Positions 9,333-19,418 of a stretch of DNA of 21,673 nucleotides are shown here, one piece after another (positions within the stretch are counted from its first letter, which is position 1; each line of letters begins with the position of its first letter). The DNA is from Priapulus caudatus. Its lineage: Eukaryota > Priapulida > Priapulimorpha > Priapulimorphida > Priapulidae. The translations under genes were made by a program, and so were the position numbers. A model generated the notes under the pieces. That model was not told the origin of the DNA and did no database searches. It worked only from the letters and a program-made list of their open reading frames with translations. The stretch is taken from the NCBI RefSeq assembly GCF_000485595.1, contig NW_014578030.1, forward strand, positions 48,764 through 70,436, read 5' to 3'.

Positions 9333-11079
9333 ATCCATATACTGTTACATATAGCTTCTTTGCTGTACAGATACCATAAACTATAAGTAGGATAGTAAGA
9401 AATGATGTAGCCACTTATTCCCACCCAATCATCATTTACTTACCAGCTGTTGCATACTTAAATTGAATATATAATTTATTTATGATTTTCTTCTTTCAGA
9501 TAGCTCTGATGGAGGCAACAGAAATGGTGAACCATTTATATAAATGTCCCTGATTGTTACTAAGTCTACCAGATCAATTCTCTTCCATAAAAGATGATAG
9601 GGAGCAGAAGTATAGCATCATCCTACTAGTACCACCTAGTGTCTTATAAGTGATACACGTAACCATCAGATCTGCAAACACTAACAAATGTTAGTAAACG
9701 CTGTGATGGCACCTATTCGATGCCTCTGGATTTTGTATGTGCAGAGAGATGCCTATAATAACAGCACCCACGACACAGTTTTAAACACAACTGTTCTGTT
9801 CAATTGTTCTGCTTTACACTGCTATTACACATTTAATATATTGAAAATATATTTAAATATTTTTACCATAAGAAAATGTGGTAAGTTTGGTAACGATGGG
9901 GATGCAGAAAAGTGAAATAAAAACAAAGAAAAGTTTTTATTTTACATTTATTTTCTTTTTAACAACCAGCAACAATTGAACCAGTCAAATTCTGCGTGCT
10001 ACCCTTCTATGACAATGTTCATTTTCTGTATAACACCACCTCATATACAAGTATGGCAAAGAATAGCAAGTAATGGCAATACGAAATTCAGGGAAATAGC
10101 CTAAATTTAATGGGAAATGCCAGATAATAATATTTATTTGGCTGCTAGCAACTGCTGAAAAAAATCCATCATGTATCATCCATTTTATCTCCGAGAAAAA
10201 AATAATGCAAAGCATCAAGCAGCACCTCGGACTTAAATGCACTGCAGTACTGAACACATAGGCATTTAAAACTAGCTGATATCAAAAACGTATAAAAATA
10301 TATTCTACAAGTCGTAATGGTACATTTAAATTTTATATCGGAAGAGTTTCTATTAATGCACAAAGCACTTCGAAAAAGACGTGGAATCGATTCGATCTCC
10401 TCGATTCGATGGCAAACTGATTGCCTCCAATAAATCAATCCATAGTCAACAAATGTATCATTACATGGTCATGTAATGTACGATAATAACAATTCAATTT
10501 ATCCTACTAAATATTCGCAAGTAATACACAGATTCGGTGTTACAGTCAATCACATGATCACAACTGAACATGAACAATGATTACTAGTCATTTACGTATG
10601 ATTCACTAACAAAGCTTTCACACTGCAGCAACAACATCGGCTGTCCAGTAACCGACCGTCACACACCCAGCCAAATGCAAAACACGTGGAAGTAGACTTT
10701 ACATTTCCTAAGCATTATATTATAGATAGATTTTCTATACAACTTCGTCTCGTCAAATAAAATGCATTTACCACAACGCATATACATTAAAACATGTCAT
10801 AACACGGGCTTAAATACAGTGTAACGAACACACTTACTAACATAGAAATAATACGGCATAACAAACGCATTAACACACAGAATTAAATACTAAAGAATGA
10901 CATAGAATGACATACTGGAATACTGTTTGATAAAACCCTGTGACGACATCTGGATACATATCGTAGATCCGTGTGCTCTGCTACATCCATCTGTCATTCA
11001 CTAAATGTTTTGATTCATGCCTTGCAGTTTTAATGCTGTGATTTACTAGGTCACATTTTCTTATACCTGTTCCACGGTA
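9333..11079. other. Intergenic AT-rich stretch, no convincing gene
   Basis: Unique AT-rich sequence. There is a strong acceptor-like TTTTCTTCTTTCAG at 9486-9499 followed by 18 codons and a stop, and an AATAAA at 9916, but no donor or upstream exon that fits. Nothing else was recognised. Confidence 0.5.
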
Positions 11080-11181
11080 TATTGGGACCACTCTTTGGGT
11101 TATTGGGACCGTTCCATGGGTTTATTGGACTGTTCCATGAGTTCATGAGACCATTCCATGTGTTCATTGGCCTATTCCATT
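11080..11181. repeat. 21-22 bp degenerate tandem repeat, ~5 units
   Basis: Units begin near 11080, 11101, 11123, 11144 and 11165, with core TATTGGGACCGTTCCATGGG and progressive change. The plus frame reads a GPFHGFIGLFHEF-like repetition, which I regard as a by-product. Confidence 0.85.
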
Positions 11182-11320
11182 GTTACTGCTTACAGTTCCC
11201 TAAAATTTCTGATCTGTTTGATGTTTTTCTCTCAACTGTGTCACAGTCACATCTTTTCATGTGCCGTCGGTATGACGGTTAACCTCACAGTTTTCCACAG
11301 TCCCTCTCACAAATCCAGTA

Positions 11321-11482
11321 CAGCTCAAAACACAACTAACAAATACAGTAGTTCTCGCCACCAGGAAACTCTAAAGGCATATTGCTCCAGACTACAATCA
11401 AATTCCACGTCCAAACACTAACTCTCAATATATCAGCTGAAGGAAGCCCGCTAACATAAACAGTTGGAAGCACATTCTCGTG
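11321..11482 (+). repeat. Dispersed repeat, copy 2
   Basis: About 162 bp that match 3374-3540 with few differences. It includes AACAAATACAGTAGTTCTC, CTCCAGACTACAA and ATATATCAGCTGAAGGAAGC, and lacks 5 bp in a CCGCC stretch. No terminal inverted repeats were seen, so the element class is unknown. Confidence 0.85.
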
Positions 11483-12612
11483 ACCAGAACCCTCTTCATT
11501 CCGTTCCGTTCCATTTCCGCACACAAAAGTGACGCTTCCTACATCCGTTGGCCAGGTATGTCTGATCACGTTTCGTCCAAGGCGGCGCCACCTCCACTCT
11601 CGTATCACAATGCCGTGTTCGGTGGCGATCGTGGTCAGCCTGCTATGGCTTCCAATATGGGCTGTTAGGAGAAGAAAACAATGTGGTCAGTCTTGCGTGC
11701 GGGTGGTCAATTCAGAGGATACGGCTTAAGAGCATTTTAATCGCCCAAACCCCAAACCATCCTCCTAGTGGTCCATCTCTAACTATAGATAATAACAGAT
11801 GGAACTCATTACTTTATATAGTGTGTATAATACAGTGAGCCGCTCAAAGCCAGCTAGCTGAAGTGATGTCAACTTTCAGGGGCTAACATATTTGGGAAAT
11901 TGAAATATAATTTTGATAGGAGAGGATTGATTACATGAATAAATGAAAGTGTCAATGACACTGTAGCTCACCACAAAAAAGAACACAAATGAGTGAGTAA
12001 GAAGAAGTCAGTTTTAATTGAGCAACCATCGACGTACATTATAGAAACGATTGCCATCTGTATATCGCAATAATAATCTATAAACCAAAATGAATCACAA
12101 TTTGTGACCGTAGATGGTGCTATACCCGCTTTGTAGCGATGGCGTTTGAAATAAATAGGTTATGCTGCGTTCCGACATGTTTTGTAAATCTTTACTCTAA
12201 TATAGACGTTTTATCGGCAGGGTGGAGAGGAAATATCAATTTTGCATTAAAGATATTGTCAATGAAATCTTGTAAAATGAACCAGACGAGTGTGACACCA
12301 CAGACTGTTTGTGTCTATATAATATGCTTTATAATTGCCAAACCCTACCTAATTTGCATAATTTTTTTTTAAATATCAAAACCCCTAGCCCTTATTCATT
12401 CACATACCAAAAATGAGGAAAATCCGTTAAACCTGAACTGACTAATGGCAATTCCCATTTTTGCCAAAAAATTGCCGTGGCTCGAAAGTACGTCGACTGG
12501 CGTGCTTCAAAAGAGGACGTTTAATATGGGAGCATAGCAGTAACAACTATACCCAATTTCAAACATGTGGGCCAAACGGTTCCTGAGTTATCGTTGACCG
12601 AAACGAAATGTT

Positions 12613-12685
12613 GACGGACGGACGGACGGACGACAGACGACGACCCATGGCAATAGCTCAGCTTGACGATGTCAAGGTGAGCTAA
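12613..12685 (+). mobile_element. Helitron-like 3' end, GACG array plus terminal hairpin
   Basis: A GACG tetranucleotide array (12613-12648) is followed by a two-part hairpin: TAGCTCA (12654-12660) pairs with TGAGCTA (12678-12684), and CTTGAC pairs with GTCAAG around a GAT loop. It ends in CTAA at 12682-12685, followed by T. A 3' hairpin, CTRR end and insertion before T are Helitron hallmarks. Non-autonomous Helitron-related repeats with a tetranucleotide array near the end are, as I recall, known in bivalves (the pearl/CvA type). The body probably extends upstream to at least 12400, but the 5' TC end was not identified. Confidence 0.6.
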
Positions 12686-12865
12686 TATAAAATATATACG
12701 ATGCATTTCCTATTCGTTTTATTTGTTACACTGGCAAGCACGACCACCCCTCCTTAATTATACTTCCACACCCTGCTCACCCTATCCTCATCTTTGCTAC
12801 ACCCCTATTTCATCCCACCTCCAACTGCCCTCATTCCATCTCCACCCACCCTCACCACCACCGAG

Positions 12866-13102
12866 TTTTCACGTGCAATGCCTTGGTCAAGTGTTGGGAC
12901 CTCACAAGTGGCTGTGAAGGCCGTTTCTATGGTTACACAACAGCTGCAGGACGCCCTCGGAAACCTCGATGTGGAAATCCTGCCGGTAGCGCCGACTGTT
13001 TCGATCCGTGTCCACCAGGTGGTACCTGAACAAGTGAGCAGCGAGGAAGCGCAATCAGTCAGCCGGAACACATGCGCGGGATCGAGAGCAAAAATAGACG
13101 AA
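12866..13102 (+). CDS. Possible orphan exon, unknown product
   Basis: A 237-nt open segment that would be 79 codons, phase 0 at both ends. It is bounded by a C/A/T-rich stretch ending in CCACCGAG and a donor-like GTATGC. The translation looks protein-like, with few low-complexity residues: VAVKAVSMVTQQLQDALGN, then VEILPVAPTVSIRVHQVV. Codon use is balanced and GC-rich compared with the flanks. I do not recognise the family and found no partner exon. It could also be a fragment of a retrocopied gene. The authentic boundaries are uncertain. Confidence 0.3.
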
Positions 13103-13132
13103 GTATGCATACCATAGTATGACATAGTATAG

Positions 13133-13888
13133 TATCAGGAGTAGATAATAGGGAAGGAGTGTGACTTCAATAAACAAGGGAAATTCGTCATTTACTAGCC
13201 TTATAATACCTACGATTTACTACGCGTAACTCATCCAACTTGAGCTCAAATCAGACACAGTACATTCGCCTAGCATCGTGCGAAATCGTTTCCTCTTATA
13301 CACCAGCAATCCGAAGATACAGACTAAAACGTACGACACGATTATCCATTCTTTGGCCATCAATCCGAACATATTCCCCGCCGAACTTGCAAACAAAAGG
13401 CAGCTACTAATGCACTGTGGCTCACTCGGCAAGGCGGTGTGGCTCGCTGGGAGATTGGACATCGACGCAACACTCGGCGAGATAACCTTTGACCCGGCAT
13501 ACAGCTACATACCGGCATACCGGCATACAGCTGGTATGCCCCACACGCACGCACGCCCACCGCAATCTCCCTGTGAGCCACACGCCTCGCCGAGTGAGCC
13601 ACAGTGCGTTAGTAGCTGCCTTTTGTTTGAATATAGGCGGGCAATCGGCTCGGATTGATGATCAAAGAATGGATAATCCTGTCGTACGTTTTAGTCTGTA
13701 TCTCCGGATTGCTTGTGTATACGAGGAAATGATTTCGCACGATGCTACTAGGCAAATGTACTGTGTACGATTTGCGCTCAAGTTTGATGAGTTACGCGTA
13801 GTAAATCGTAGGTATTATAAGGCTAGTAAATGACGAATTTTCCTTGTTTATTGAAGTCACACTTCTTCCCTATTATCTACTCCTGATA
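13133..13888. mobile_element. 756-bp foldback element with ~325-bp arms
   Basis: Arms 13133-13457 and 13563-13888 are inverted copies, about nine tenths identical by eye, separated by a 105-bp spacer. Both tips begin TATCAGGAGTAGATAATAGG. The outer 100 bp of the arms are almost perfect; the inner 100 bp differ more. The spacer holds short CCGGCATACAG repeats and an ACGC run. I see no clean target duplication, because the flanks are themselves repetitive. Open frames at 13220-13462 (-), 13278-13658 (+), 13360-13602 (-) and 13489-13833 (+) come from the mirrored arms and are not genes. Confidence 0.85.
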
Positions 13889-13985
13889 GTATGAAACAGC
13901 ATGGTACAACAGCATAGTAATAAATACTATAGTATGACATAGCATGGCATGACATGGTATGGTATGACACTTAATGGCATGATGT
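13889..13985. repeat. ATAGTATGACATAG-type degenerate tandem repeat, right of foldback
   Basis: Irregular repeats of ATAGTATGACATAGCATGG-like 5- and 10-bp words. Similar words occur left of the foldback at 13107-13132, so the foldback appears to sit inside one repeat tract. Confidence 0.65.
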
Positions 13986-14173
13986 AGCTTCACATAACAC
14001 AAACACAACTGGCTCCAGTGTGAGTACGGACGCTACTACTCTGACCTATGTTGACAAGTCAGTATATACTGACTGGCAACGCATGCCTGCCAAATTCAGA
14101 CTAGTTGTGTGATGCCGTAACTGCATGCACAGTGACACTGATAGAGCTGCGAGCCCATCTAGGATTACTATAG

Positions 14174-14524
14174 CAGAGTGCAAAATTAACGGGAGTCCGG
14201 AGTCAAATACTCCCTGATTTACTGTCGGACTCCCTGATTTGACATATGCAGGAGTCCATGTGACTACCTGAAAATTCTGCCATACTAACTAGTTCGTTCC
14301 GGAGCACGGCCTCGCGGAATTACTGTATTTTTTCAGCTAATGTGCAAAGAAAATTTGGCAGACGTGCAACTGCATGAATCTTAAAAATAAGCACATGCAT
14401 TATTGTTAATATCTTTAATTTGGAACCTCAGATTGCGGACTCCCTCATTTTGCTGCGGACTCCCTCTTTTTGAGGGTAGGGAGTCTGTTGGACTCCCTTG
14501 TTCAAAAGTTAATTTCTACCCCTG
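14174..14524. mobile_element. CAGGG-type MITE, uninterrupted copy
   Basis: A 351-bp element. Its left tip CAGAGTGCAAAATTAAC is the inverted match of the right tip GTTAATTTCTACCCCTG. It is flanked by the perfect 6-bp direct repeat CTATAG (14168-14173 and 14525-14530). It matches the copy at 4879-5835 along its whole length apart from the 599-bp insertion there. Both ends carry several copies of ACTCCCT-type motifs, as expected of subterminal transposase-binding repeats. The CAGGG tips suggest hAT, but the short duplication leaves the superfamily open. No coding capacity. Confidence 0.85.
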
Positions 14525-14630
14525 CTATAGTCAGTAAGTGTCCCTGGGATTCACCAAAAGGGTGAATACTAACGGTCTGTAGCAAAAGCCAGACAGACAG
14601 ACAGATGGACAGACAGATACACCGACAGAG

Positions 14631-14717
14631 AGAGTCAACTCCTGCTCCTGTTCCAGTTACATAAAGAAAAAGAGAAAGAGAGAGAGAAAGGGAGAAGGAG
14701 AGAGAGAGAGAGAAGAA

Positions 14718-14781
<64 letters not shown>

Positions 14782-16232
14782 GAGAGTTTAGCATGAGAGA
14801 GAGAGACGAGAGAGAGAGAGAGATTTGCGGTCCCGCCGCGGGCCTGCCCAAGAGAGCGGACAGAGAGGGAGAGGAGAGGGGAGAGCAACCGCGAGGAAGA
14901 GATTAACAAGTGCGCAGCAGCGACAGCCGCTCAATCTAACGTCTACTGCCGAGTGACTCCTGTGGTGGCAGCTCGGGTGAAGTTGATCCTTCTAGTAAAC
15001 CCTGTTAGTCGGGCCAGATGTTTCCATACCCACGCGGCGACCACACAGTAGGAATAGCACAGGGCCCCTTGCAGCTTATCAGGAACCCCATTCTCAACCA
15101 TAGAAATGTTCTAGTTGCGTCGAATCGTTTATGAAAGTTGCCCACTGGAGGATGGCGCGTACGCTTTTTTAAGTGTTCTTTCAGATTCTCCGAGGGAAGC
15201 TCCCATCAATACGTAGTAGCAACAACTATCTGCAAGACAGAATACGTTTAAGCACTCATCTATTTACCTATACGCGCTTCAGCCCTAAGCAGGCCTTGCG
15301 CCAAATAGAGAGCTTGTTTTCCACTGTTTACACGCTCCCAATTTTAATATAGGTCACACCAACCTCCACCAGTAACACCAGTAAACAAATATTAGTACGC
15401 CACTGCCGGCACTGAGGTGGTCACTACAGTCAACCTGCTCAACCCACTAACTGACACGTACCAGTCAATTTGCCATAGAAATGCTATCAGTCGATGTTAA
15501 GGCCACGCATAACCTTCTGTTAACTTCTTGAATCTCCGCTTTTCGAAATTTCACCTGCCCTCGCACTTGTGTAGCTCATTGACATGTCTCAGACACCCTT
15601 GCTATAGATATCTTACTAGCCCAAAACCGCGCAGTCAATTCTTCTTCTAACGGAACACTCAACCAAAATCCAGTTTTAACTCCTCCTCTGACGGCGCCTC
15701 AACCAAAGGGTTATCTGACATTACGCTCCTTTCGCATGACTCAGCGGAACTCCCAACTAGTATTTTTCTATTGGTTCTTTTTTCTGATTCTAATGCCAAA
15801 GTAAAATGCGTACGGCTCACCCGCATACCCGTACTATTTAACAAAATTATGCCTTTTCACAGTCGACTCCGTCAGCCCATTGCCTCCTCCAGAAAATGTC
15901 TAAAACTCTGCCCTGTCGGGTCCATTGTGACGTTCTTTCCCTGCGTGACCCTCGCCTGCCACCTCCAATTTCAGCACCAGTGAATGGCTTTTCCTACCAT
16001 GATGCTACTACACGAACTATCACGAGCCAGGGTCGAGCCGTTTAGTTGTGCCGCAATTCTGCATTTCCTCCCAATACCCTTAAGTTAAGGAGTGAATGTT
16101 CCCTTTTTACACCTCTTGATTTCCTTTGACCCCAGCTTCAACAGCAGCAACTCGTTTGACTATCCCCCCAGATGTGCCGAATATCGTGACCGGTACGTCG
16201 AGCGAGTTAAGATTTGCTGCCCAACTGTGACG
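14631..16232. other. Intergenic: GA microsatellite then unique sequence
   Basis: A (GA)n tract covers about 14665-14880. From 14940 to 16232 I see no gene, transposon end or long repeat; the short open frames there have no recognisable content. Confidence 0.6.
14665..14880. repeat. (GA)n microsatellite
   Basis: Long GAGAGA runs (purest at about 14728-14776) with AAGG interruptions. A short GACA array lies upstream at about 14589-14617. Serine/leucine-rich open frames on the minus strand are artefacts of the CT complement. Confidence 0.95.
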
Positions 16233-16320
16233 GACGCTCGGACGGCACGGACGCGACGACGACGGACGGACGGCGATCGTGCATTCTACAAGCTGATCTG
16301 ACTATGTCAGATGAGGCTAA
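16233..16320 (+). mobile_element. Helitron-like 3' end (second copy), GACG array plus terminal hairpin
   Basis: A degenerate GACG/GGACG array (about 16233-16273) is followed by the hairpin ATCTGAC-TAT-GTCAGAT (16296-16312), flanked by AGC/GCT, and then GAGGCTAA ending at 16320. The layout is the same as at 12613-12685. Helitrons end in a short hairpin followed by CTRR. The base after CTAA is A rather than the expected T. The element body upstream was not delimited. Confidence 0.5.
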
Positions 16321-16435
16321 AAAGGAGATATGAAGACGGGAGAGAGACTAGAGTAAAGGAGGGAGGAAGGAGAGGGAGAGAGGGAAGAGATGAGAGAAAG
16401 AGAGAAAGAGGGCGAGAGAGAAGAGAGGGCATGAG
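16321..16435. repeat. GA-rich microsatellite
   Basis: Purine-rich GAGA/GGAGA tract directly after the Helitron-like end at 16320. It abuts the MLYCD relict and may have destroyed its downstream part. Confidence 0.85.
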
Positions 16436-16447
16436 CTATAACCCACT

Positions 16448-16555
16448 GTAGTTAACCATCATGCGCGAGGAATCGGCTTAAGCCTGCGCGCGCACTGTGA
16501 TTGCCAGACCAGTGATCCGGCCCACGCATCGCACCGTTGCTCAGTGGAAGTTTGC
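16448..16555 (-). pseudogene. Broken relict of an MLYCD C-terminal exon
   Basis: In one minus-strand frame the sequence reads ANFH, then, in register, R-I-x-x-L-A, then MMVNY, across 108 nt. The MLYCD family has ANFH...RIN-W-x-A...(L/M)MxNY over about 105 nt. NFH holds the catalytic histidine in human MLYCD. The frame is broken by an in-frame TGA right after ANFH and a TAA further on. The conserved L-x-NGA segment is readable only by slipping one base (LSNGAM). Upstream the family's YALDPV is not preserved, and beyond NY the sequence runs into GA repeats. I infer a decayed exon copy, either of this gene or of a duplicate. A chance match is unlikely given order and register, but only short blocks are conserved. 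Confidence 0.5.
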
Positions 16556-16559
16556 CTGC

Positions 16560-18080
16560 AACCAAGACGTAGACAAATCGAAGAATAGCCAGTATACTCT
16601 CCCTTATCGCCTCCGACACTCGTTTGTTATAACATGACCTGTCTCTGGTTTCTACGAGGCTTTGTCAGAGCCACCTGTATCCCACTGTGGCCCATGTAGA
16701 TTTTTTTTATTCGTCACGAATCGTTATAGCATCCAGCGTTCAACCTTATCCCAAGGGCACCCTCCGCTCGACACTGAACTCTTATTTTTTCTCAGTGGCT
16801 CCGATCCGTCGGCCACCACCCCACCAAATCATTGATTTCAATTTTGCCCGTGCTCCGTCCGAGAAATGAAACTGGTGCCCGAAAAAAAACAAAGAAAAAC
16901 ATTATAAATCTTTATTTCAATCTCGTATTGTTATTTATTTTGAAAAATTGCGCGCCGTTCTGCACTGCTACTTGCACAAGTCGATGTAGAACAAGACCCT
17001 TCCTACAATTACCCCACGTTCTGCTGCAGGTTTCGTCGGAATCCCGAACCACAGTGAGCCACCAAGCTCGCAGCGAGCTAGCAATAGCGGCGTGACCAGA
17101 ACCGTCCCGTATTGTTTGCCCCAATCTTGTCCCGTGCCTCCGCTCAGCCCGCTACCACCCGTGTATGCCCGCCGGTAGACATGCCTGCACGCTGCAAGTA
17201 CTGTGCCCTCGTTCCGACGAATTGTGCTCGCTCTTCTCTTTTGAATGGTTAGATGGTAAGAAACAATGTCATTTTTATCACATAGTACACTTTGAAATTT
17301 AGTGCCGATCGGGGCCACAAAATTTTTAACTTTCGCGAAATTTTGCGTGGCCGTGACCATCAAGAGTTTGCGTGCCCGCGGCACCGGGCACCAGCTAGTG
17401 TCGAGCCTCTGCCTTATCGCTCGATGTAGTAGGGACCTGGACGGTCGCAGCATCATGTGTATCCCCCATGTAGAATTTGGTTGAGCTTTGCTCTTCGAGG
17501 GCTTCCAATAAGCCTGTAGAATATGTGACAAACCGTCCGCTTCGGTATTTACTATCTGGGGCCTTACTTATACTTGTGACACGAGGAGGCAGCATCTTTG
17601 CACTCTCACCAACAGAGGCCAGCACCATCAAGCACTATCCGGTTCAGTGACACTGCCCAGAATTAATGCGGGCGGCTACGCTAAAGGTTTCACCACTCAT
17701 GCTCGCCAGCCAAGCGTTGCAGCACGTTGAACGGCAGGCATCCTTAAGGGGTTGCGGGCCAACTAGAGTGCAGCAGATGTCGCGGGCCCGGTCGGACGGC
17801 TAACGTTTATCCGAGGGTTCGCCACCAGGGCGGCGAACGGCGCGGCGGAGAAGCGGGGCACGCGGTACGTCACCCACCGTAGTGTGTGACGCGTCGCCAC
17901 GACTGGCTTTCTCCAGGTAGAGGTGTGCGCAACACAACCTCATCAACATCGGCCTGAAACGCGTCCCCTAGACTTCTCATCCGCCATACCAGCCTGCGCG
18001 AGCTGTATAGACACGGAACACACCACCCGAGGGCACCAGCCGCTCATCAATAATTTGTCTCTTGCACTATTGACAAGCTG
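16560..18080. other. MLYCD intron or 3' region, no recognisable gene
   Basis: Unique-looking sequence with a GC-rich part at about 17640-18050, including a short perfect-stem hairpin at 17817-17838 (GTTCGCC/GGCGAAC). The longest open frame (16968-17531, minus, 187 codons) resembles no family I know and has no supporting signals. I see no complete exon or transposon end here. Confidence 0.5.
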
Positions 18081-19020
18081 ATATATATATTATAAACGGA
18101 GTTAATTGAAGACAAGAGTCTTGATTACGTATTTGGTCTGATTTTACTAGCATTTTCTTGTCTACTGAGTATCGATGTGAAAGAAAATACAAATGGTATA
18201 CAAACATGAGTTCGGTTTGTTCAGCTTGCGGTCTTTCCCTCCTCCTCCTTATCTTTTGCTGTATTACAAACCGCGCTAGCTTTCCTTCGTTTGTGACCAT
18301 AAATCATACTTTTTGCAACGGACTACTGGTTTTCACGTTATTTTTATCCGTCGTGTGGCGTTGCCAAGCCAAGACCAAATTCTCATGGCACAGCAACTCG
18401 CAAGGAGGCGCGGCAGGGAATTTAGGACCGTATAGTCTAGCGAGTGCCAGAAAAATGCGCTTAGAAATTGAAAAACGTCATTTTACATGATAAACCTATG
18501 CCAAGTTAGAATGACTGATTTTACTGATATAAATACAAGCATTGTTTTTTTTAAATAAACGCTTGCGCTGGTAAAAATATCTGAACTACTGCACCCGCGG
18601 AGAAGATGATGTGTCATGAATCTTAGCGAGTAACATTGACGCTCAGTGATTGTAGCTTTTCGCACATGTGTTTTGCCATAGCAACCGTTAGCTCTAGTAA
18701 ACTTACGCCGCGTACAGTTGTCCGCTGGACCTGCTGTAGCAATCCCTGCCGCGCCTCCGTCGAGTTTGCTTGTGCATCGTGAGAATTTGCGGTCTTGGCA
18801 ACGCCACCCAGTAAATAACGTGAACAAACCATGTCAAAGCAAAAAGGATGATTTAAATAGAATAAGGACCAGTGAACAATAGAAGCTCATGTTTGTATAC
18901 ATTTTTATTTTTATTCACATCGAACTCGTATGACAAAAATGTAGTGAAATCAGTACCAAATAGGAGTCGAACTCCTTTGTCTTCATTAACTCCTGATATA
19001 TAAATATATATATAATATTT
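18081..19020. mobile_element. Diverged foldback / inverted-repeat element
   Basis: Sequence 18081-18421 is repeated in inverted orientation, with many changes, at 18741-19020. Shared blocks, in order from the outside, are a TA-rich tip, GGAGTTAAT-GAAGACAA, GTATACAAACATGAG, TTCACGTTATTT, GTGGCGTTGCCAAG, CAAATTCTCA and GGAGGCGCGGCAGGGA. About 320 bp of unrelated sequence separate the arms. Both tips sit in TATATA sequence, so no target duplication can be defined. Open frames at 18158-18490 (+) and 18483-18832 (-) run through the arms and look like by-products of the repeat. The element lies in the MLYCD intron after exon C. Confidence 0.75.
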
Positions 19021-19418
19021 ATAGAGGGAAAGGAGGATGCAGGTTGCACCGGCGTTCGGGTCAGAAATCCATGTTATCTACGGCGTACGCGGTGTTGCCA
19101 CGTTTGTCAAGTTTGTGCACTTTTTTTTAAAAGAGTTTATAATTGTGACATTTGTGAGCAGAGAATAAAGACGAGTTGAATCAGTCTCAAGGGTTACTTT
19201 AATATAATATAGTATAGTATATGTACTATAATTAATACAGCACAACATCAAGAGGGGATAAAAACTATTTGTTTTTATTCACTTCTGATAATATAATAAT
19301 CAACTCTCTTAGATTATTATTTGAGATTATTATTTGAATCAATTATTGTAACATCCTGCAATTAAATAGCAAAAGAATGACAAGTAGTTATGCATGCAAT
19401 AGTTCAGTCAGTGCTCAC

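Noticed and set aside
9167-10652. GTCCAGTAACCG shared at about 9169 and 10640
   Set aside because: A 12-bp match without further similarity on either side; can be chance.
11529-11729. Signal-peptide-like MPCSVAIVVSLLWLPIWAV from the ATG near 11613
   Set aside because: The frame ends after about 40 codons with no donor fitting a first exon, and no homology is recognised.
13080-13125. Minus-strand FALDPAHVFRL, resembling MLYCD YALDPVANFHL
   Set aside because: Similarity stops at ALDP; the plus frame over this region is more protein-like and downstream blocks do not match.
13278-13833. Overlapping open frames of 80-126 codons
   Set aside because: They are mirror images of each other produced by the foldback arms, with different frames in each arm and no constraint.
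15130-15170. Minus-strand PVGNFH as another candidate for the MLYCD histidine block
   Set aside because: Neither the upstream YALDP nor the downstream NGA, RIN or MVNY blocks are present.
16930-16990. Minus-strand VQNGAQFFKIN, resembling MLYCD QNGA...RIN
   Set aside because: It lacks VANFH and the following conserved residues. The segment at 16448-16555 fits order and register better.
16968-17531. 187-codon open frame on the minus strand
   Set aside because: No recognisable domain, mixed composition, no start or splice support; it lies in an MLYCD intron or 3' region.
18964-18978. B-box-like GGAGTTCGACTCC (minus strand), possible tRNA-derived SINE
   Set aside because: No A box at suitable distance and no tRNA fold; it is a short palindrome within the inverted-repeat arm.
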